Source: Mitsuaria sp. PDC51 (GTDB lineage Bacteria; Pseudomonadota; Gammaproteobacteria; Burkholderiales; Burkholderiaceae_C). Taken from it: a stretch of 64,000 nucleotides of DNA. The stretch lies in assembly GCF_900113225.1 (NCBI RefSeq), contig NZ_FOZE01000002.1:372001-436000 (forward strand). The letters are read 5' to 3'. A program made the translations under genes and the position numbers. The notes under the pieces were generated by a model, which was not told the origin of the DNA, searched no databases, and was given only the letters and a program-made list of their open reading frames with translations. Below are positions 8,631 through 17,080 of the stretch, piece by piece. Numbering within the stretch: position 1 is the stretch's first letter; every line of letters starts with the position of its first letter.

Positions 8631-9206
8631 ATGCCGATGCGCGCTCGCCCGCCCCGACGACCGACCGACCTGCGCCCCTGGCGCATGGCGGCGCTGCTGC
8701 TGCTCGCGCTCGCAGGCGCGGCACCGCTGCGCCCGGTCGCGGCGCAGGCCGCCGGACCGGACGGCCTGAAGGCCGAGGTGGTCTACCGCGCGCTGATGTT
8801 CGTCAACTGGCCCGCGGAGCGGGAACACGGCCGCGCGCTGCAGCTGTGCACCGCCGGCGACAGCGGCCTGGAGACGGCCTTGCAGGGACTGGCGGGGCGC
8901 TCGATCCGGCACCTGGCGATCGAGGTGCGCCGCCTTGCCCGCCCGGACCAGCTCGCCGGCTGCCACCTGCTCTACCTGTCCGAACCCAGACCCGCCTGGC
9001 GCGCCCTGCTCGACCGGCAGCCCGTGCTGGTGCTGTCCGACCAGGCCGGCATGCTGGACCAGGGCGCCATGCTCAACCTCCAGATCGAGGACGGGCGTAT
9101 CGTCTTCGACGTCGACCTCGACGCCGTCCGGCGCGCCGGCCTGGCCATCAGCGCGAAGCTGCTGCGCCTGGCGCGCTACGTGCGTCACCCCGCCACTTCG
9201 CCATGA
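8631..9206 (+). CDS. YfiR-like periplasmic protein (DUF4154 family)
   Basis: 191 aa with an Arg-rich start and a signal helix (residues about 19-40, AALLLLALAGAAPL). The mature part has the family pattern: VYRALMFVNWP, LQLCTAGD, SIRHLAIEVRRL, CHLLYLSE, VLVLSDQAGML and IVFDVDLDAVRRAGLAISAKLLRLAR. In Pseudomonas, YfiR is a periplasmic inhibitor of the cyclase YfiN. Here the stop overlaps the start of the GGDEF/EAL gene (ATGA), so the pair is very probably a regulator-effector module. Two Cys residues about 85 apart could form the disulfide known to matter in YfiR. Confidence 0.85.
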   Translation: MPMRARPPRRPTDLRPWRMAALLLLALAGAAPLRPVAAQAAGPDGLKAEVVYRALMFVNWPAEREHGRALQLCTAGDSGLETALQGLAGRSIRHLAIEVRRLARPDQLAGCHLLYLSEPRPAWRALLDRQPVLVLSDQAGMLDQGAMLNLQIEDGRIVFDVDLDAVRRAGLAISAKLLRLARYVRHPATSP

Positions 9207-11053
9207 ACGCCAAGATCCTCGACGCGCTGGAACGCTGGCGCGAGCTGGCCGTGTCGCTGGCCGCGCTGCTCACCTTCGCCCTGCTGCTCAGCGTGATGCA
9301 GTACTGGCGGTTGCAGCAGCGCCAGCTCGAGGACCTGCGCACCCAGGCCGGCATCGTGGCGCAGACGGCCTCCGCCGCACTGGTCTTCGACAGCCGCGAC
9401 GAGGCCGGCGAGATCCTGCAGGCGCTGCGCCAGAATCCCGCCACGCTGCGGGCGCGGCTGCTCAAGCGCGACGGCCAGCCGTCCGCGGTCTACACCCGGC
9501 CGGCCGCGCAGCGCTCGCGCCTGGAGGCCTGGGTCGGACAGGTGGCGCTGGAGGTGCCGGTGATGGCCGACGGCCAGGCGGTGGGCACGCTGTCCGTCGA
9601 GGCCAGCCGGCTGCCGATGTGGTGGGACCTGGCGCAGTTCATCGGCGCGACGCTGGGCACGCTGGCGGCGACCGCCGGCCTGGCCTGGCTGCTGTCCAAG
9701 CGGCTGCGCGCGCAGATGCAGGAGGCGGAGCGCCGCACCCGCTACCTCGCCCGCTTCGACGCGCTCACCGACCTGCCCAACCGCGAGCACCTTCGCCGGC
9801 TGCTGGAGAAGGCGCTGCGCCAGGACGGCGGCGCAGCGCTGCTGCTGCTGGACCTGGACAACTTCACCCAGATCAACGACCAGTTCGGCCACGCCGCCGG
9901 CGATGCGGCGCTGCAGGCCACCGGCCAGCGCCTGCGCCAGCTCTGCCGGCCCGGCGACGCGGCCGCGCGGCTGTCGGCCGACGAATTCGCGGTGCTGCTC
10001 TCCCCGCGGCCCGACGCGGCCGCGCTGCAGGCCTACGCGCAGCGCCTGCAGGCGGGCCTGGCCCAGCCGCTGTTCTTCGACGGCCACTGGCTGCACCTGC
10101 ATGCCAGCACCGGCGCCGTGCTGCTGCCCGACCAGGCCGACGACGCCAGCGATGCGATGCGCTGCGCCGACGCGGCGATGCGCCAGGCCAAGCAGATGGG
10201 CAAGGACACCTTCCAGCTGTTCACGCCGCAGCTGGGCGAGGCGCTGCAGTCGCGCCTCGCGCTCGAGAACGACCTGCGCGAGGGCCTGATGCAGGGCGAG
10301 TTCCAGCTCGCCTACCAGCCGCAGTACGACGCCACGCGCCGCATCCGCGGCTTCGAGGCGCTGGCGCGCTGGCGCCATCCGGAGCGCGGCTGGGTCTCGC
10401 CGGCGGACTTCATCCCGGTGGCTGAATCCTCCGGCCTGATCGTGGAGCTGGGCCTGGCGATGCTCGGCCAGCTGCGCCGCGACCTCGACGGCTGGAAGGC
10501 CAAGGGCCTGGGCTGCCCGCCGGTGGCCATCAACCTGTCCTGGGAGCAGTGCCGCAAGCCGCAGCACCGCGAGCGCTTCCTGCAGCAGCTCAAGGCGCTG
10601 CAGCTCGGCCCGGGCGAGGTGGAGTTCGAGCTCACCGAGAGCCTGAGCTTCGAGGACATCGACAAGCCCGATTCCTTCGTCTTCACCCTGCAGGGACTGG
10701 GCTACGGCCTGGCGATCGACGACTTCGGCACCGGCTACAGCTCGCTGGCCTACCTGCGCCGGCTGCGCTGCCGCAAGATCAAGATCGACCGGCTCTTCGT
10801 GCACGGGCTGGCGGCCAACGACGACTCGCGCATGCTGGTGGAGTCGATGGTGCGGGTGGCCCATGCGATGCGCATGTCGGTGGTCGCGGAAGGGGTCGAG
10901 CTCGACGCCGACGAGGCGGCGCTGATCGCCATGGGCTGCGACCTGATGCAGGGCTTCGGCTTCTGCAAGCCGGTCCCGCCGGCGCAGGTCGAGGCCTTGC
11001 TCGCCGGGGGCCTGGCGCGGCCGGTGTCGCCCGCGGAACCCGCGGCGGATTGA
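9203..11053 (+). CDS. Membrane GGDEF-EAL protein, probable c-di-GMP phosphodiesterase (YfiN-like)
   Basis: 616 aa. TM helices at about 15-33 and 140-165 bracket a small periplasmic domain (CHASE8-like, as in YfiN). The GGDEF domain is degenerate: SADEF at 258-262 replaces GGDEF, though an inhibitory-site RPGD lies five residues before it. The EAL domain looks intact: EAL at 385-387, INLS, ELTES, DDFGTG at 506-511, KIDRLF, AEGVE at 562-566 and QGFGF. The likely activity is c-di-GMP hydrolysis, with the GGDEF part serving as a GTP/c-di-GMP sensor. Start ATG 9203 overlaps the yfiR-like stop by 4 bp. The domain order follows the TM-GGDEF-EAL type, unlike P. aeruginosa YfiN, which lacks EAL. Confidence 0.9.
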   Translation: MNAKILDALERWRELAVSLAALLTFALLLSVMQYWRLQQRQLEDLRTQAGIVAQTASAALVFDSRDEAGEILQALRQNPATLRARLLKRDGQPSAVYTRPAAQRSRLEAWVGQVALEVPVMADGQAVGTLSVEASRLPMWWDLAQFIGATLGTLAATAGLAWLLSKRLRAQMQEAERRTRYLARFDALTDLPNREHLRRLLEKALRQDGGAALLLLDLDNFTQINDQFGHAAGDAALQATGQRLRQLCRPGDAAARLSADEFAVLLSPRPDAAALQAYAQRLQAGLAQPLFFDGHWLHLHASTGAVLLPDQADDASDAMRCADAAMRQAKQMGKDTFQLFTPQLGEALQSRLALENDLREGLMQGEFQLAYQPQYDATRRIRGFEALARWRHPERGWVSPADFIPVAESSGLIVELGLAMLGQLRRDLDGWKAKGLGCPPVAINLSWEQCRKPQHRERFLQQLKALQLGPGEVEFELTESLSFEDIDKPDSFVFTLQGLGYGLAIDDFGTGYSSLAYLRRLRCRKIKIDRLFVHGLAANDDSRMLVESMVRVAHAMRMSVVAEGVELDADEAALIAMGCDLMQGFGFCKPVPPAQVEALLAGGLARPVSPAEPAAD

Positions 11054-11178
11054 AACCGTCGTGAATTTGTCCACGGTCAATCTGGAAAATCCGGAGTTGT
11101 GACAAGTACGCACATCTTCTGTCGGCGGCATCACGGAAGATCCTGCCCTTTTCAGAAGTGCCAGGAAGTGCCACGCCC

Positions 11179-12297
11179 ATGAACCGCCGTCACCTGCTCC
11201 AGAACTTCGCCGCGCTCGCAGGCGCCGGCAGCCTGCCGGCCTTCGCTGACAGCACCCGCATCCTGCTGGGCCAGTCGGCGCCCTTCAGCGGCCCGGCCCG
11301 CGAACTGGGCGAGCAGTTCAAGGAAGGCGCGATGCTGGTGTTCGACCAGGTCAACCAGCGGGGCGGGGTGAACGGCCGGCGCATCGAGTTGCGCAGCCTG
11401 GACGACGGCTACGAGCCCGAGCGCTGCGCGGCCAACACCCGGCGTCTGATCGAGGACGGCGTCACGGCGCTGTTCGGCTACGTCGGCACGCCCACCACGC
11501 TGGCCGCGGTGCCGCTGCTGACGGCCGCCAAGGTGCCGCTGGTGGCGCCCTTCACCGGCGCCGAGGCGCTGCGCACGCCCTTCAACCGTCACCTCTTCCA
11601 CATCCGTGCGTCCTACAACGACGAGGCGGCCGAGATCGTCAAGCAGCTGATGGCGGTGGGCATCAAGCGCGTCGCGGTGTTCCTGCAGAACGACAGCTAC
11701 GGCCAGTCGGGCCTGGCCGGCGTCACGGCGGCGCTCAAGCAGCACAACCTGGCGCCGGTGTCGCAGGGCACGGTGGAACGCAACTCGGTGGACGTCAGCG
11801 GCGCGCTGGGCTCGATCATGGCCGGCCAGCCGGAGTGCGTGGTCCAGATTGCCGCCTACAAGTCCTGCGCCGCCTTCATCCGCGCCTCGCGCAAGGCCGG
11901 TTTCCTGGGCAACTTCTACAACCTCTCCTTCGTCGGCGCGCAGGCGCTGGCGGCCGAGCTGGGCAAGGATGCGCGCGGGGTGGTGGTGTCGCAGGTGGTG
12001 CCCTTCCCGTTCTCCGGCCTCACGCCGGTGGCCGGCGAATACATCCAGCGCTGCAAGGCCGCCAACAAGGAACTGGGCTACACCGGCATGGAAGGCTTCA
12101 TCGCCGCCAAGACCATGGTGGAAGGCCTGCGCCGCGCCGGCAACAACCCGACGCCCGACAGCGTCATCAGCGGCCTGGAAGCCCAGAACGAGCTCAACCT
12201 CGGCGGCTTCTACATCAACTTCTCCAGCCAGCGCCACGCCGGCTCGCGCTACGTGGACATGACCATCCTCACCGAGGACGGCAAGGTCCGGCGCTGA
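11179..12297 (+). CDS. Second LivJ-like periplasmic substrate-binding protein
   Basis: 372 aa from ATG 11179, with an AGGAAG eight bases or so upstream; an in-frame ATG at 11158 is less well placed. The N-terminus MNRRHLLQNF is followed by a hydrophobic stretch ending PAFA, a Sec or weak Tat signal. The mature start ILLGQSAPFSGPA and VNQRGGVNGRRI mirror the protein at 5335, and both end with EGFIAAK and RYVD. It is the same length as its paralogue and closes the block containing the TonB receptor and c-di-GMP genes. No permease genes accompany it. Its promoter would lie in the 125-bp gap after the GGDEF/EAL gene. Confidence 0.85.
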   Translation: MNRRHLLQNFAALAGAGSLPAFADSTRILLGQSAPFSGPARELGEQFKEGAMLVFDQVNQRGGVNGRRIELRSLDDGYEPERCAANTRRLIEDGVTALFGYVGTPTTLAAVPLLTAAKVPLVAPFTGAEALRTPFNRHLFHIRASYNDEAAEIVKQLMAVGIKRVAVFLQNDSYGQSGLAGVTAALKQHNLAPVSQGTVERNSVDVSGALGSIMAGQPECVVQIAAYKSCAAFIRASRKAGFLGNFYNLSFVGAQALAAELGKDARGVVVSQVVPFPFSGLTPVAGEYIQRCKAANKELGYTGMEGFIAAKTMVEGLRRAGNNPTPDSVISGLEAQNELNLGGFYINFSSQRHAGSRYVDMTILTEDGKVRR

Positions 12298-12381
12298 TCG
12301 TCCAGGCAGCGGGCGGCCGCGCTTGCCCCTGAAGATCACGACATCGTGATCGCTGAAGTCGCGAGGTGAAGTCGTGATGGA

Positions 12382-12936
12382 ATGCGGCGGATGTCCTCCC
12401 CCGTCCGCCGCGTGCTCCCACCGCTCGACAGCCGGCTCGCGCCGACCTATGGCGGCGCGAACCTGGCCGACGCCTTCGCCATCACGCTGTCGGACGGCGC
12501 GCCCGACGACGCGATGGCGCTCGCCCGCGCGGCGCTGGCCGACCCGCCGTCCTGGTTCCGCGCGCTGCTGGCGATCCGCGACGCCGCGGTCAGGCCCTTC
12601 GGCCTGAAGACCTCGGCGGCGATGCGCCGGCACCTCGACGAGATCGGCGTCGCCCATGTCGACATCTTCCGGGTGCTCGAGGCCTCGCCTCGGGAGGCGA
12701 TCTTCGGCGAGCAGGACCGGCACCTGGACTTCAAGCTGTCGATCCTGATCCGCCAAGTCGACGGATCGACGCGCCGGGAGGCCGTCGTCACCACGGTCGT
12801 GCACTGCCACAACCGGCTCGGACGGTGTTACCTCGCGCTGATCCTGCCGGGGCATGTGCTGGTGGTGCGCTCGCACCTGGCGGCGGCGGCGCGGCGGTTC
12901 GGAGCGAGGGACGGCACGCGGGCCGGGGGCGACTGA
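12382..12936 (+). CDS. DUF2867-family protein
   Basis: 184 aa. Recognisable DUF2867 features: an early DAFAITL segment, PSWFRALLAIRDAAVRPFGLK in the middle, and a strand pair LDFKLSILI...VVTTVVHCHNRLGRCYLALILPGH. The family has a START/SRPBCC-like shape; function unknown. An internal ATG at 12391 is an equally possible start. It stands alone between the binding protein and a methyltransferase, with about 85-100 bp on either side. Confidence 0.75.
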   Translation: MRRMSSPVRRVLPPLDSRLAPTYGGANLADAFAITLSDGAPDDAMALARAALADPPSWFRALLAIRDAAVRPFGLKTSAAMRRHLDEIGVAHVDIFRVLEASPREAIFGEQDRHLDFKLSILIRQVDGSTRREAVVTTVVHCHNRLGRCYLALILPGHVLVVRSHLAAAARRFGARDGTRAGGD

Positions 12937-13038
12937 GGCCCACCCGGCCCTGGGGTCTCTCCCCGTCAAGCGCGCGGGCGGACGGGCCAGAATCCGCCTC
13001 CATCGGCGCAACCGGCGCAACCGGCACAGGGGCAGCAG

Positions 13039-13890
13039 ATGGACTGGCGATTCAAGGTAGGTCGGCAAGCGGTCCTGGCGCGATTGCCGTTCGGGCAGGG
13101 CCTTCGACGCGCGAAGCGCCAGCTGTTCGGCTACCAGCCCGACGAGGACAACCTGCGCAGCACCATCCAGGCCTGGACGCAGATGCGTCGGGGCCTGGAG
13201 CGCTCCGGCGGCGCGATCGAAGGCGCCACCGTGCTGGAGATCGGCACCGGCTGGTTCCCCACCATCCCCGTCCTGCAATGCCTGCAGGGCGCCCAGCGCG
13301 TCTACATGTCCGACCTCAACGTCCATCTGGACGAGGTCAGCTTCGCCGCGACGCTGGCGTTCCTGCGCCAGGCCTGTCCCGACGAGGCGCGGTTGCGCGC
13401 GATCCAGACGCGCGCCGACCTGCCGCTGACCTACCTCGCCCCGTTCGACGTGAACGAGCTCGCCGACGGCTCGATCGACCTGGTGACCTCGCGCACGGTG
13501 CTCGAGCACATCCCGCCGGGCGACCTGGTCCAGCTCTTCAAGGCGCTGCGGCCCAAGCTCTCGGCCCGCGGCCGGATGGTGCACCTGGTGGACCACTCCG
13601 ACCATCTGGAGCACTCGGACAAGTCGATCACCAAGATCAACTTCCTCACCTGGCCCGAGCGCAAGCATGCGTGGGTCAACCGCCTGACGCGCGAGGGCGA
13701 GAACCGCCTGCGCCACCACGAGTACCCGGCGCTCTTCGCCGAGGCCGGTTATCGGGTCACGCTGGAGGAACACATGGTCCATGAGCCGACGCGCCAGCTC
13801 GCGAAGTCGCTGCCGCTGCAGCCGCACTACGCGGCGATGACGCCGGAGCAGCTGGCGACGATGGCGTCGCTGTACGTGCTCGAACCCTGA
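13039..13890 (+). CDS. Class I SAM-dependent methyltransferase
   Basis: 283 aa. Motif I is VLEIGTGWFPTIP, followed by MSDLN (acidic residue after strand 2) and a motif-IV-like SIDLVTSRTVLEHIPPGDL. The LEHI segment is typical of methyltransferases acting on small molecules, lipids or glycans. The C-terminal half has many His (LVDHSDHLEHSDKS), close to proteins annotated near polysaccharide or lipid modification clusters, but no such cluster is present here. Soluble and cytoplasmic. Substrate unknown. Confidence 0.8.
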   Translation: MDWRFKVGRQAVLARLPFGQGLRRAKRQLFGYQPDEDNLRSTIQAWTQMRRGLERSGGAIEGATVLEIGTGWFPTIPVLQCLQGAQRVYMSDLNVHLDEVSFAATLAFLRQACPDEARLRAIQTRADLPLTYLAPFDVNELADGSIDLVTSRTVLEHIPPGDLVQLFKALRPKLSARGRMVHLVDHSDHLEHSDKSITKINFLTWPERKHAWVNRLTREGENRLRHHEYPALFAEAGYRVTLEEHMVHEPTRQLAKSLPLQPHYAAMTPEQLATMASLYVLEP

Positions 13891-13959
13891 TCAGCGCCGG
13901 CGCTCGTCGGCTCGTCGGCTCCACGGACCGCGACGGCGCTCCACGCGGCTCGCGCCGGC

Positions 13960-15222
13960 TCACCCGGCCGGCGCCACCCGTTCCTGCGAGCGACGGCCGG
14001 CGGTGAGCCACAGGACCAGCGCGAAGACCGCGCCGCCGACGCTGGCCAGGCCGAAGAACAGCATCATCGATTCATAACCGGCGGGGTTCTGCGCGCTGGC
14101 GCCGGCGCGGTCGTTGAGCCAGCCGGCCACCAGGTTGGCCCCGGCGATGCCGGCGTTCTGCGCCACCCACATCAACCCGATCGCCGTGCCGAAGCGCGAC
14201 GGCGACACCAGCCGGCTGGCCAGCGGCCACATCACCGCCGGCACCAGCGAGAAGCTGACGCCGATCAGCGCGGTCGAGACCCACAGGCTGGCGGTGGTCA
14301 GCGCCATCAGCGCCATCGCGACCGGCAGCAGCGCCGCGCCGAAGGCCAGGAAAGGCGCGTAGCGGCCGACCCGGTCGCACAGCCAGCCGAAGGCCGGCGT
14401 CGCGAAGACGGCGGCGAGGAACACGTAGCTGTTCATCGCGCCGGCGGCCGCGAGATCCAGGCCATGCGCGTGCTGGAAGTACTTGATCGCGAAGGTGCTG
14501 CGGAAGGCCAGGATCACCGAGTACCAGAGCACGCACAGCGCGAGCAGGAACCAGTAGGCCTTGCCGAAGTGCAGCAGGTCGCGCCAGGCGAAGGGTTGAG
14601 CCTGCTGCTGCGCGGCGCCCTTGTCGGCGGCGGCGACGCGCCGGTCGAGCCACCAGTACAGCAGCGCGCCGCCGAAGGAGGCGGCCGCCATCGCCGCCGC
14701 GATCAGCAGCGGCGGCTGCCAACCCTGGGCGTAGGCGTGGGGGAACCAGGTCGGCGACATGTCGGACGAGAAGGAGCCGAGCCGGCCGATGGACAGGGCC
14801 AGTCCCATCGAGAACGCCACCTTGCCGCCGACGAAGTACTGCGCGAGCGCCGCCAGCGTGGCGATGCCGAAGGTCTCGGCGCCGATGCCGAACAGCAGCC
14901 GGCCGGCGGCCATGCCGACGAAGCCGGGGCTCAGCGCGGTGAGCAGCGCGCCGAGCAGGCAGACGGCGGCGGTCCACAGCGTCATGCGCGCGGCGCCGAA
15001 GCGGTCCACCAGCACGCCGCCGACGAGGATCAGCACGACGTTGGGCAGGCTGTAGATCGCGTTGAGCAGGCCGATCTGCTGGTCGCTGAAGCCGCGCTGG
15101 CTTTGCAGCGCGTCGGCGACGGGGCCGATCGAGTCGTAGACGTAGTAGTTGCCGTACAGCGACGCGGCCACCAGGGCGCACACCAGCCACGCGATGGCGC
15201 GGCTCGGGGACTTGTCGTTCAT
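13960..15222 (-). CDS. MFS transporter
   Basis: 420 aa with about 12 hydrophobic segments and the MFS loop 2-3 motif (GGVLVDRFGAARM) plus its second-half copy (GWLCDRVGRYAPF). It begins MNDKSPSRAIAWLVC with an ATG at 15222. The overall pattern, including SLYGNYYVYDSIGPVAD and FSSDMSPTWF, resembles the MFSD1-like/nitrate-sulfonate-like clade that exports or imports small organic acids or dipeptides, but the substrate cannot be assigned. It is the only leftward gene in this stretch and is convergent with the methyltransferase. A 195-bp gap separates its start from the next rightward gene. Confidence 0.85.
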   Translation of the reverse strand: MNDKSPSRAIAWLVCALVAASLYGNYYVYDSIGPVADALQSQRGFSDQQIGLLNAIYSLPNVVLILVGGVLVDRFGAARMTLWTAAVCLLGALLTALSPGFVGMAAGRLLFGIGAETFGIATLAALAQYFVGGKVAFSMGLALSIGRLGSFSSDMSPTWFPHAYAQGWQPPLLIAAAMAAASFGGALLYWWLDRRVAAADKGAAQQQAQPFAWRDLLHFGKAYWFLLALCVLWYSVILAFRSTFAIKYFQHAHGLDLAAAGAMNSYVFLAAVFATPAFGWLCDRVGRYAPFLAFGAALLPVAMALMALTTASLWVSTALIGVSFSLVPAVMWPLASRLVSPSRFGTAIGLMWVAQNAGIAGANLVAGWLNDRAGASAQNPAGYESMMLFFGLASVGGAVFALVLWLTAGRRSQERVAPAG

Positions 15223-15417
15223 GGTCGGGTTCTTGGGCGGTCGCTCGGACCGAAGGGGCGGATTCTCGCCGCGGCGCGGTAACCAGCCGTAAAGACGCCG
15301 TCAGGACACGACATTCAGCGACGCGACCACCCATCGGTGGGGGCCGCATCCCCCATCAAGTGCGCTATGGTCCCGCCCGTTTCTGGCAATCGCAGCCCTT
15401 GCATTCAGGAGATCGGC

Positions 15418-16284
15418 ATGGCAATCGCGCGCTCCCTCGTTTCCTTCGGCCCTTCCCTGCCCCGGGTGGGCGGCCTTGTCGCCGCCGGCGTGGCGCTGGT
15501 CCTGCTCGCCGCCTGCGGCAAGCAGGGCGCGACGCTGGGGGACGGCAGCTCGGAGATCACCGGCTCGGCCGGTCCGGCGGGCGCGAACAAGGCCAACCGC
15601 GAACTGATGAAGTGCGAGGCGCCGGTGGCGACGCTGTCGCTGATGGAGAACCCGAACGGCTACACCATCAGCGCGCCCAACGGGCTGCCGAATTCGCCGC
15701 TGCCGCTGGTGCGGCTGCTGGCGCAGCAGAGTGGCTGCTTCCGCGTCGTCGACCGCAACTCCGGGCTGAAGGCCACGATCCGGGAGCAGGAGCTCAAGGA
15801 CAGCGGCATCCTGCGCCAGCAGGGCAGCACGGTCCATAAGGGCAAGGGCTACGAGGCGCAGTACACGCTGATCCCCAGCCTCACCTTCAGCGAGCAGGAT
15901 GCGGGCCGGCAGGTGGGCGGCATCCTCGGGATGATTCCGGTGCTCAACAAGTTCGTCGGCGCGGCCGAGCACATCAAGCTCAAGGAAGCGCAGGTGGCGC
16001 TGCTGCTCACCGACAACGAGACCACCGAGCAGGTCGCGGCCGCGACCGGCTCGGTCCGCGTCACCGACCTGGGCATGGGCGGCCTGGTGCTGGGCAAGCT
16101 CGGCGGGGCGGCCGGCGCGGGCTGGGCCAACAGCAACGAGGGCAAGGTCATCGCCGCCGCCTTCCTGGACGCGCACAACCAGCTCGTCGTCCAGGCCCGC
16201 ATGCTGCAGGCCAAGGAGCTGCCCGATCCGGTGCCGATGAAGAAGGCGGGGGAGTCCGGCAAGAAGGTGGCGGCGGGCGCTTGA
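15418..16284 (+). CDS. CsgG/HfaB-like outer-membrane lipoprotein
   Basis: 288 aa from ATG 15418, preceded by CAGGAGA. The signal peptide ends in a lipobox LLAACGKQG, so it is acylated on Cys. The middle shows the CsgG-type pattern SGCFRVVDRNSGL followed by IREQELKDSGI, and GKGYEAQYTLIPSLTFSE. CsgG-family proteins form outer-membrane secretion pores or assist envelope assembly. No curli or holdfast partner genes are nearby, and the transmembrane-hairpin region is not obvious, so a role as a periplasm-facing lipoprotein is equally possible. It is 25 bp upstream of the SH3-like lipoprotein gene and probably co-transcribed with it. Confidence 0.65.
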   Translation: MAIARSLVSFGPSLPRVGGLVAAGVALVLLAACGKQGATLGDGSSEITGSAGPAGANKANRELMKCEAPVATLSLMENPNGYTISAPNGLPNSPLPLVRLLAQQSGCFRVVDRNSGLKATIREQELKDSGILRQQGSTVHKGKGYEAQYTLIPSLTFSEQDAGRQVGGILGMIPVLNKFVGAAEHIKLKEAQVALLLTDNETTEQVAAATGSVRVTDLGMGGLVLGKLGGAAGAGWANSNEGKVIAAAFLDAHNQLVVQARMLQAKELPDPVPMKKAGESGKKVAAGA

Positions 16285-16309
16285 GTCGACGCCCGCGAGC
16301 GTCTTCACT

Positions 16310-17041
16310 ATGTCCTCGTCGATGGCTACTGATCACCGCCTGCGCAACGCCGCGCTGCTGCTCGCGACCGCCGGCTTCGCCACGCTGGCGAGCTGCGCGG
16401 GCACGGGCGACCCAGCCCTGCCCGCGACGACGACCGCCGAGCCGCCTGCCAGCACCTGCAGCTTCGGCGCCTTCGTTGCCGAGACCGATCCCGCCGGACT
16501 CAACGTCCGCAGCGCGCCGAAGGCCACCGCCAAGGTCCTCGGCAAGCTGCCGCCCACCTTTGTCGAACCCTCGATGAACTACGGCGTGCGGGTCGAGGTC
16601 GACGTCGTCGGCGCGCGCAGCGGCTGGTTCCTGATCCGCAACGCCCGCGACAACGAGGCCTTGACCGACCGCCCCGCGCGTCCGATGTTCTCGGGCGAAG
16701 GCTGGGTCAGCGGCAGCAAGCTGACCGTGAAGTCACAGGCCGACGTCGGCCGCGCGCGGCCGAGCCCGAAGGCGCCCGCCGTCCTGCGCATCGGCGACAA
16801 CGAGACCTTCGACAACGACGTCGTCATCGAGGCCGGACGACTCGCCGACTGCAACGGCAAGTGGGCCCAGGTGGAGTTCGCGGATCAACGCTTCGCCGCC
16901 AAGGATCGAAGCTCGCTGAAGATCGACGCCGCGGCGCGCGCCGGCTTGCCGCCGGGCCGCTTCCGGGCCTGGGTCGACCGCCTCTGCGGGATCCAGGAAA
17001 CCAGCTGCGACGGTCTGGCGGGCGGGGACCCCGCGCCCTGA
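16310..17041 (+). CDS. SH3-like lipoprotein (paralogue of 478-1170)
   Basis: 243 aa. The signal peptide ends TLASCAG, a probable lipobox, unlike the paralogue at 478, which has an ordinary signal. The mature protein has DPAGLNVRSAP (SH3b opening), SGWFLIRNA, GEGWVSG and the same C-terminal signature GRFRAWVDRLCGIQETSCDG. A second ATG at 16322 is an alternative start. Co-directional with the CsgG-like lipoprotein. Likely anchored in the outer membrane facing peptidoglycan. Function unknown beyond the domain. Confidence 0.8.
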   Translation: MSSSMATDHRLRNAALLLATAGFATLASCAGTGDPALPATTTAEPPASTCSFGAFVAETDPAGLNVRSAPKATAKVLGKLPPTFVEPSMNYGVRVEVDVVGARSGWFLIRNARDNEALTDRPARPMFSGEGWVSGSKLTVKSQADVGRARPSPKAPAVLRIGDNETFDNDVVIEAGRLADCNGKWAQVEFADQRFAAKDRSSLKIDAAARAGLPPGRFRAWVDRLCGIQETSCDGLAGGDPAP

Positions 17042-17080
17042 GGCCGTCCCCCCCCCCGCTGAGCCGGGGGTGCCGTCCCG

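Noticed and set aside
6263-8686. An 807-codon minus-strand frame opposite the first TonB receptor
   Set aside because: The receptor has signal, plug and barrel end; the antisense frame has no domain.
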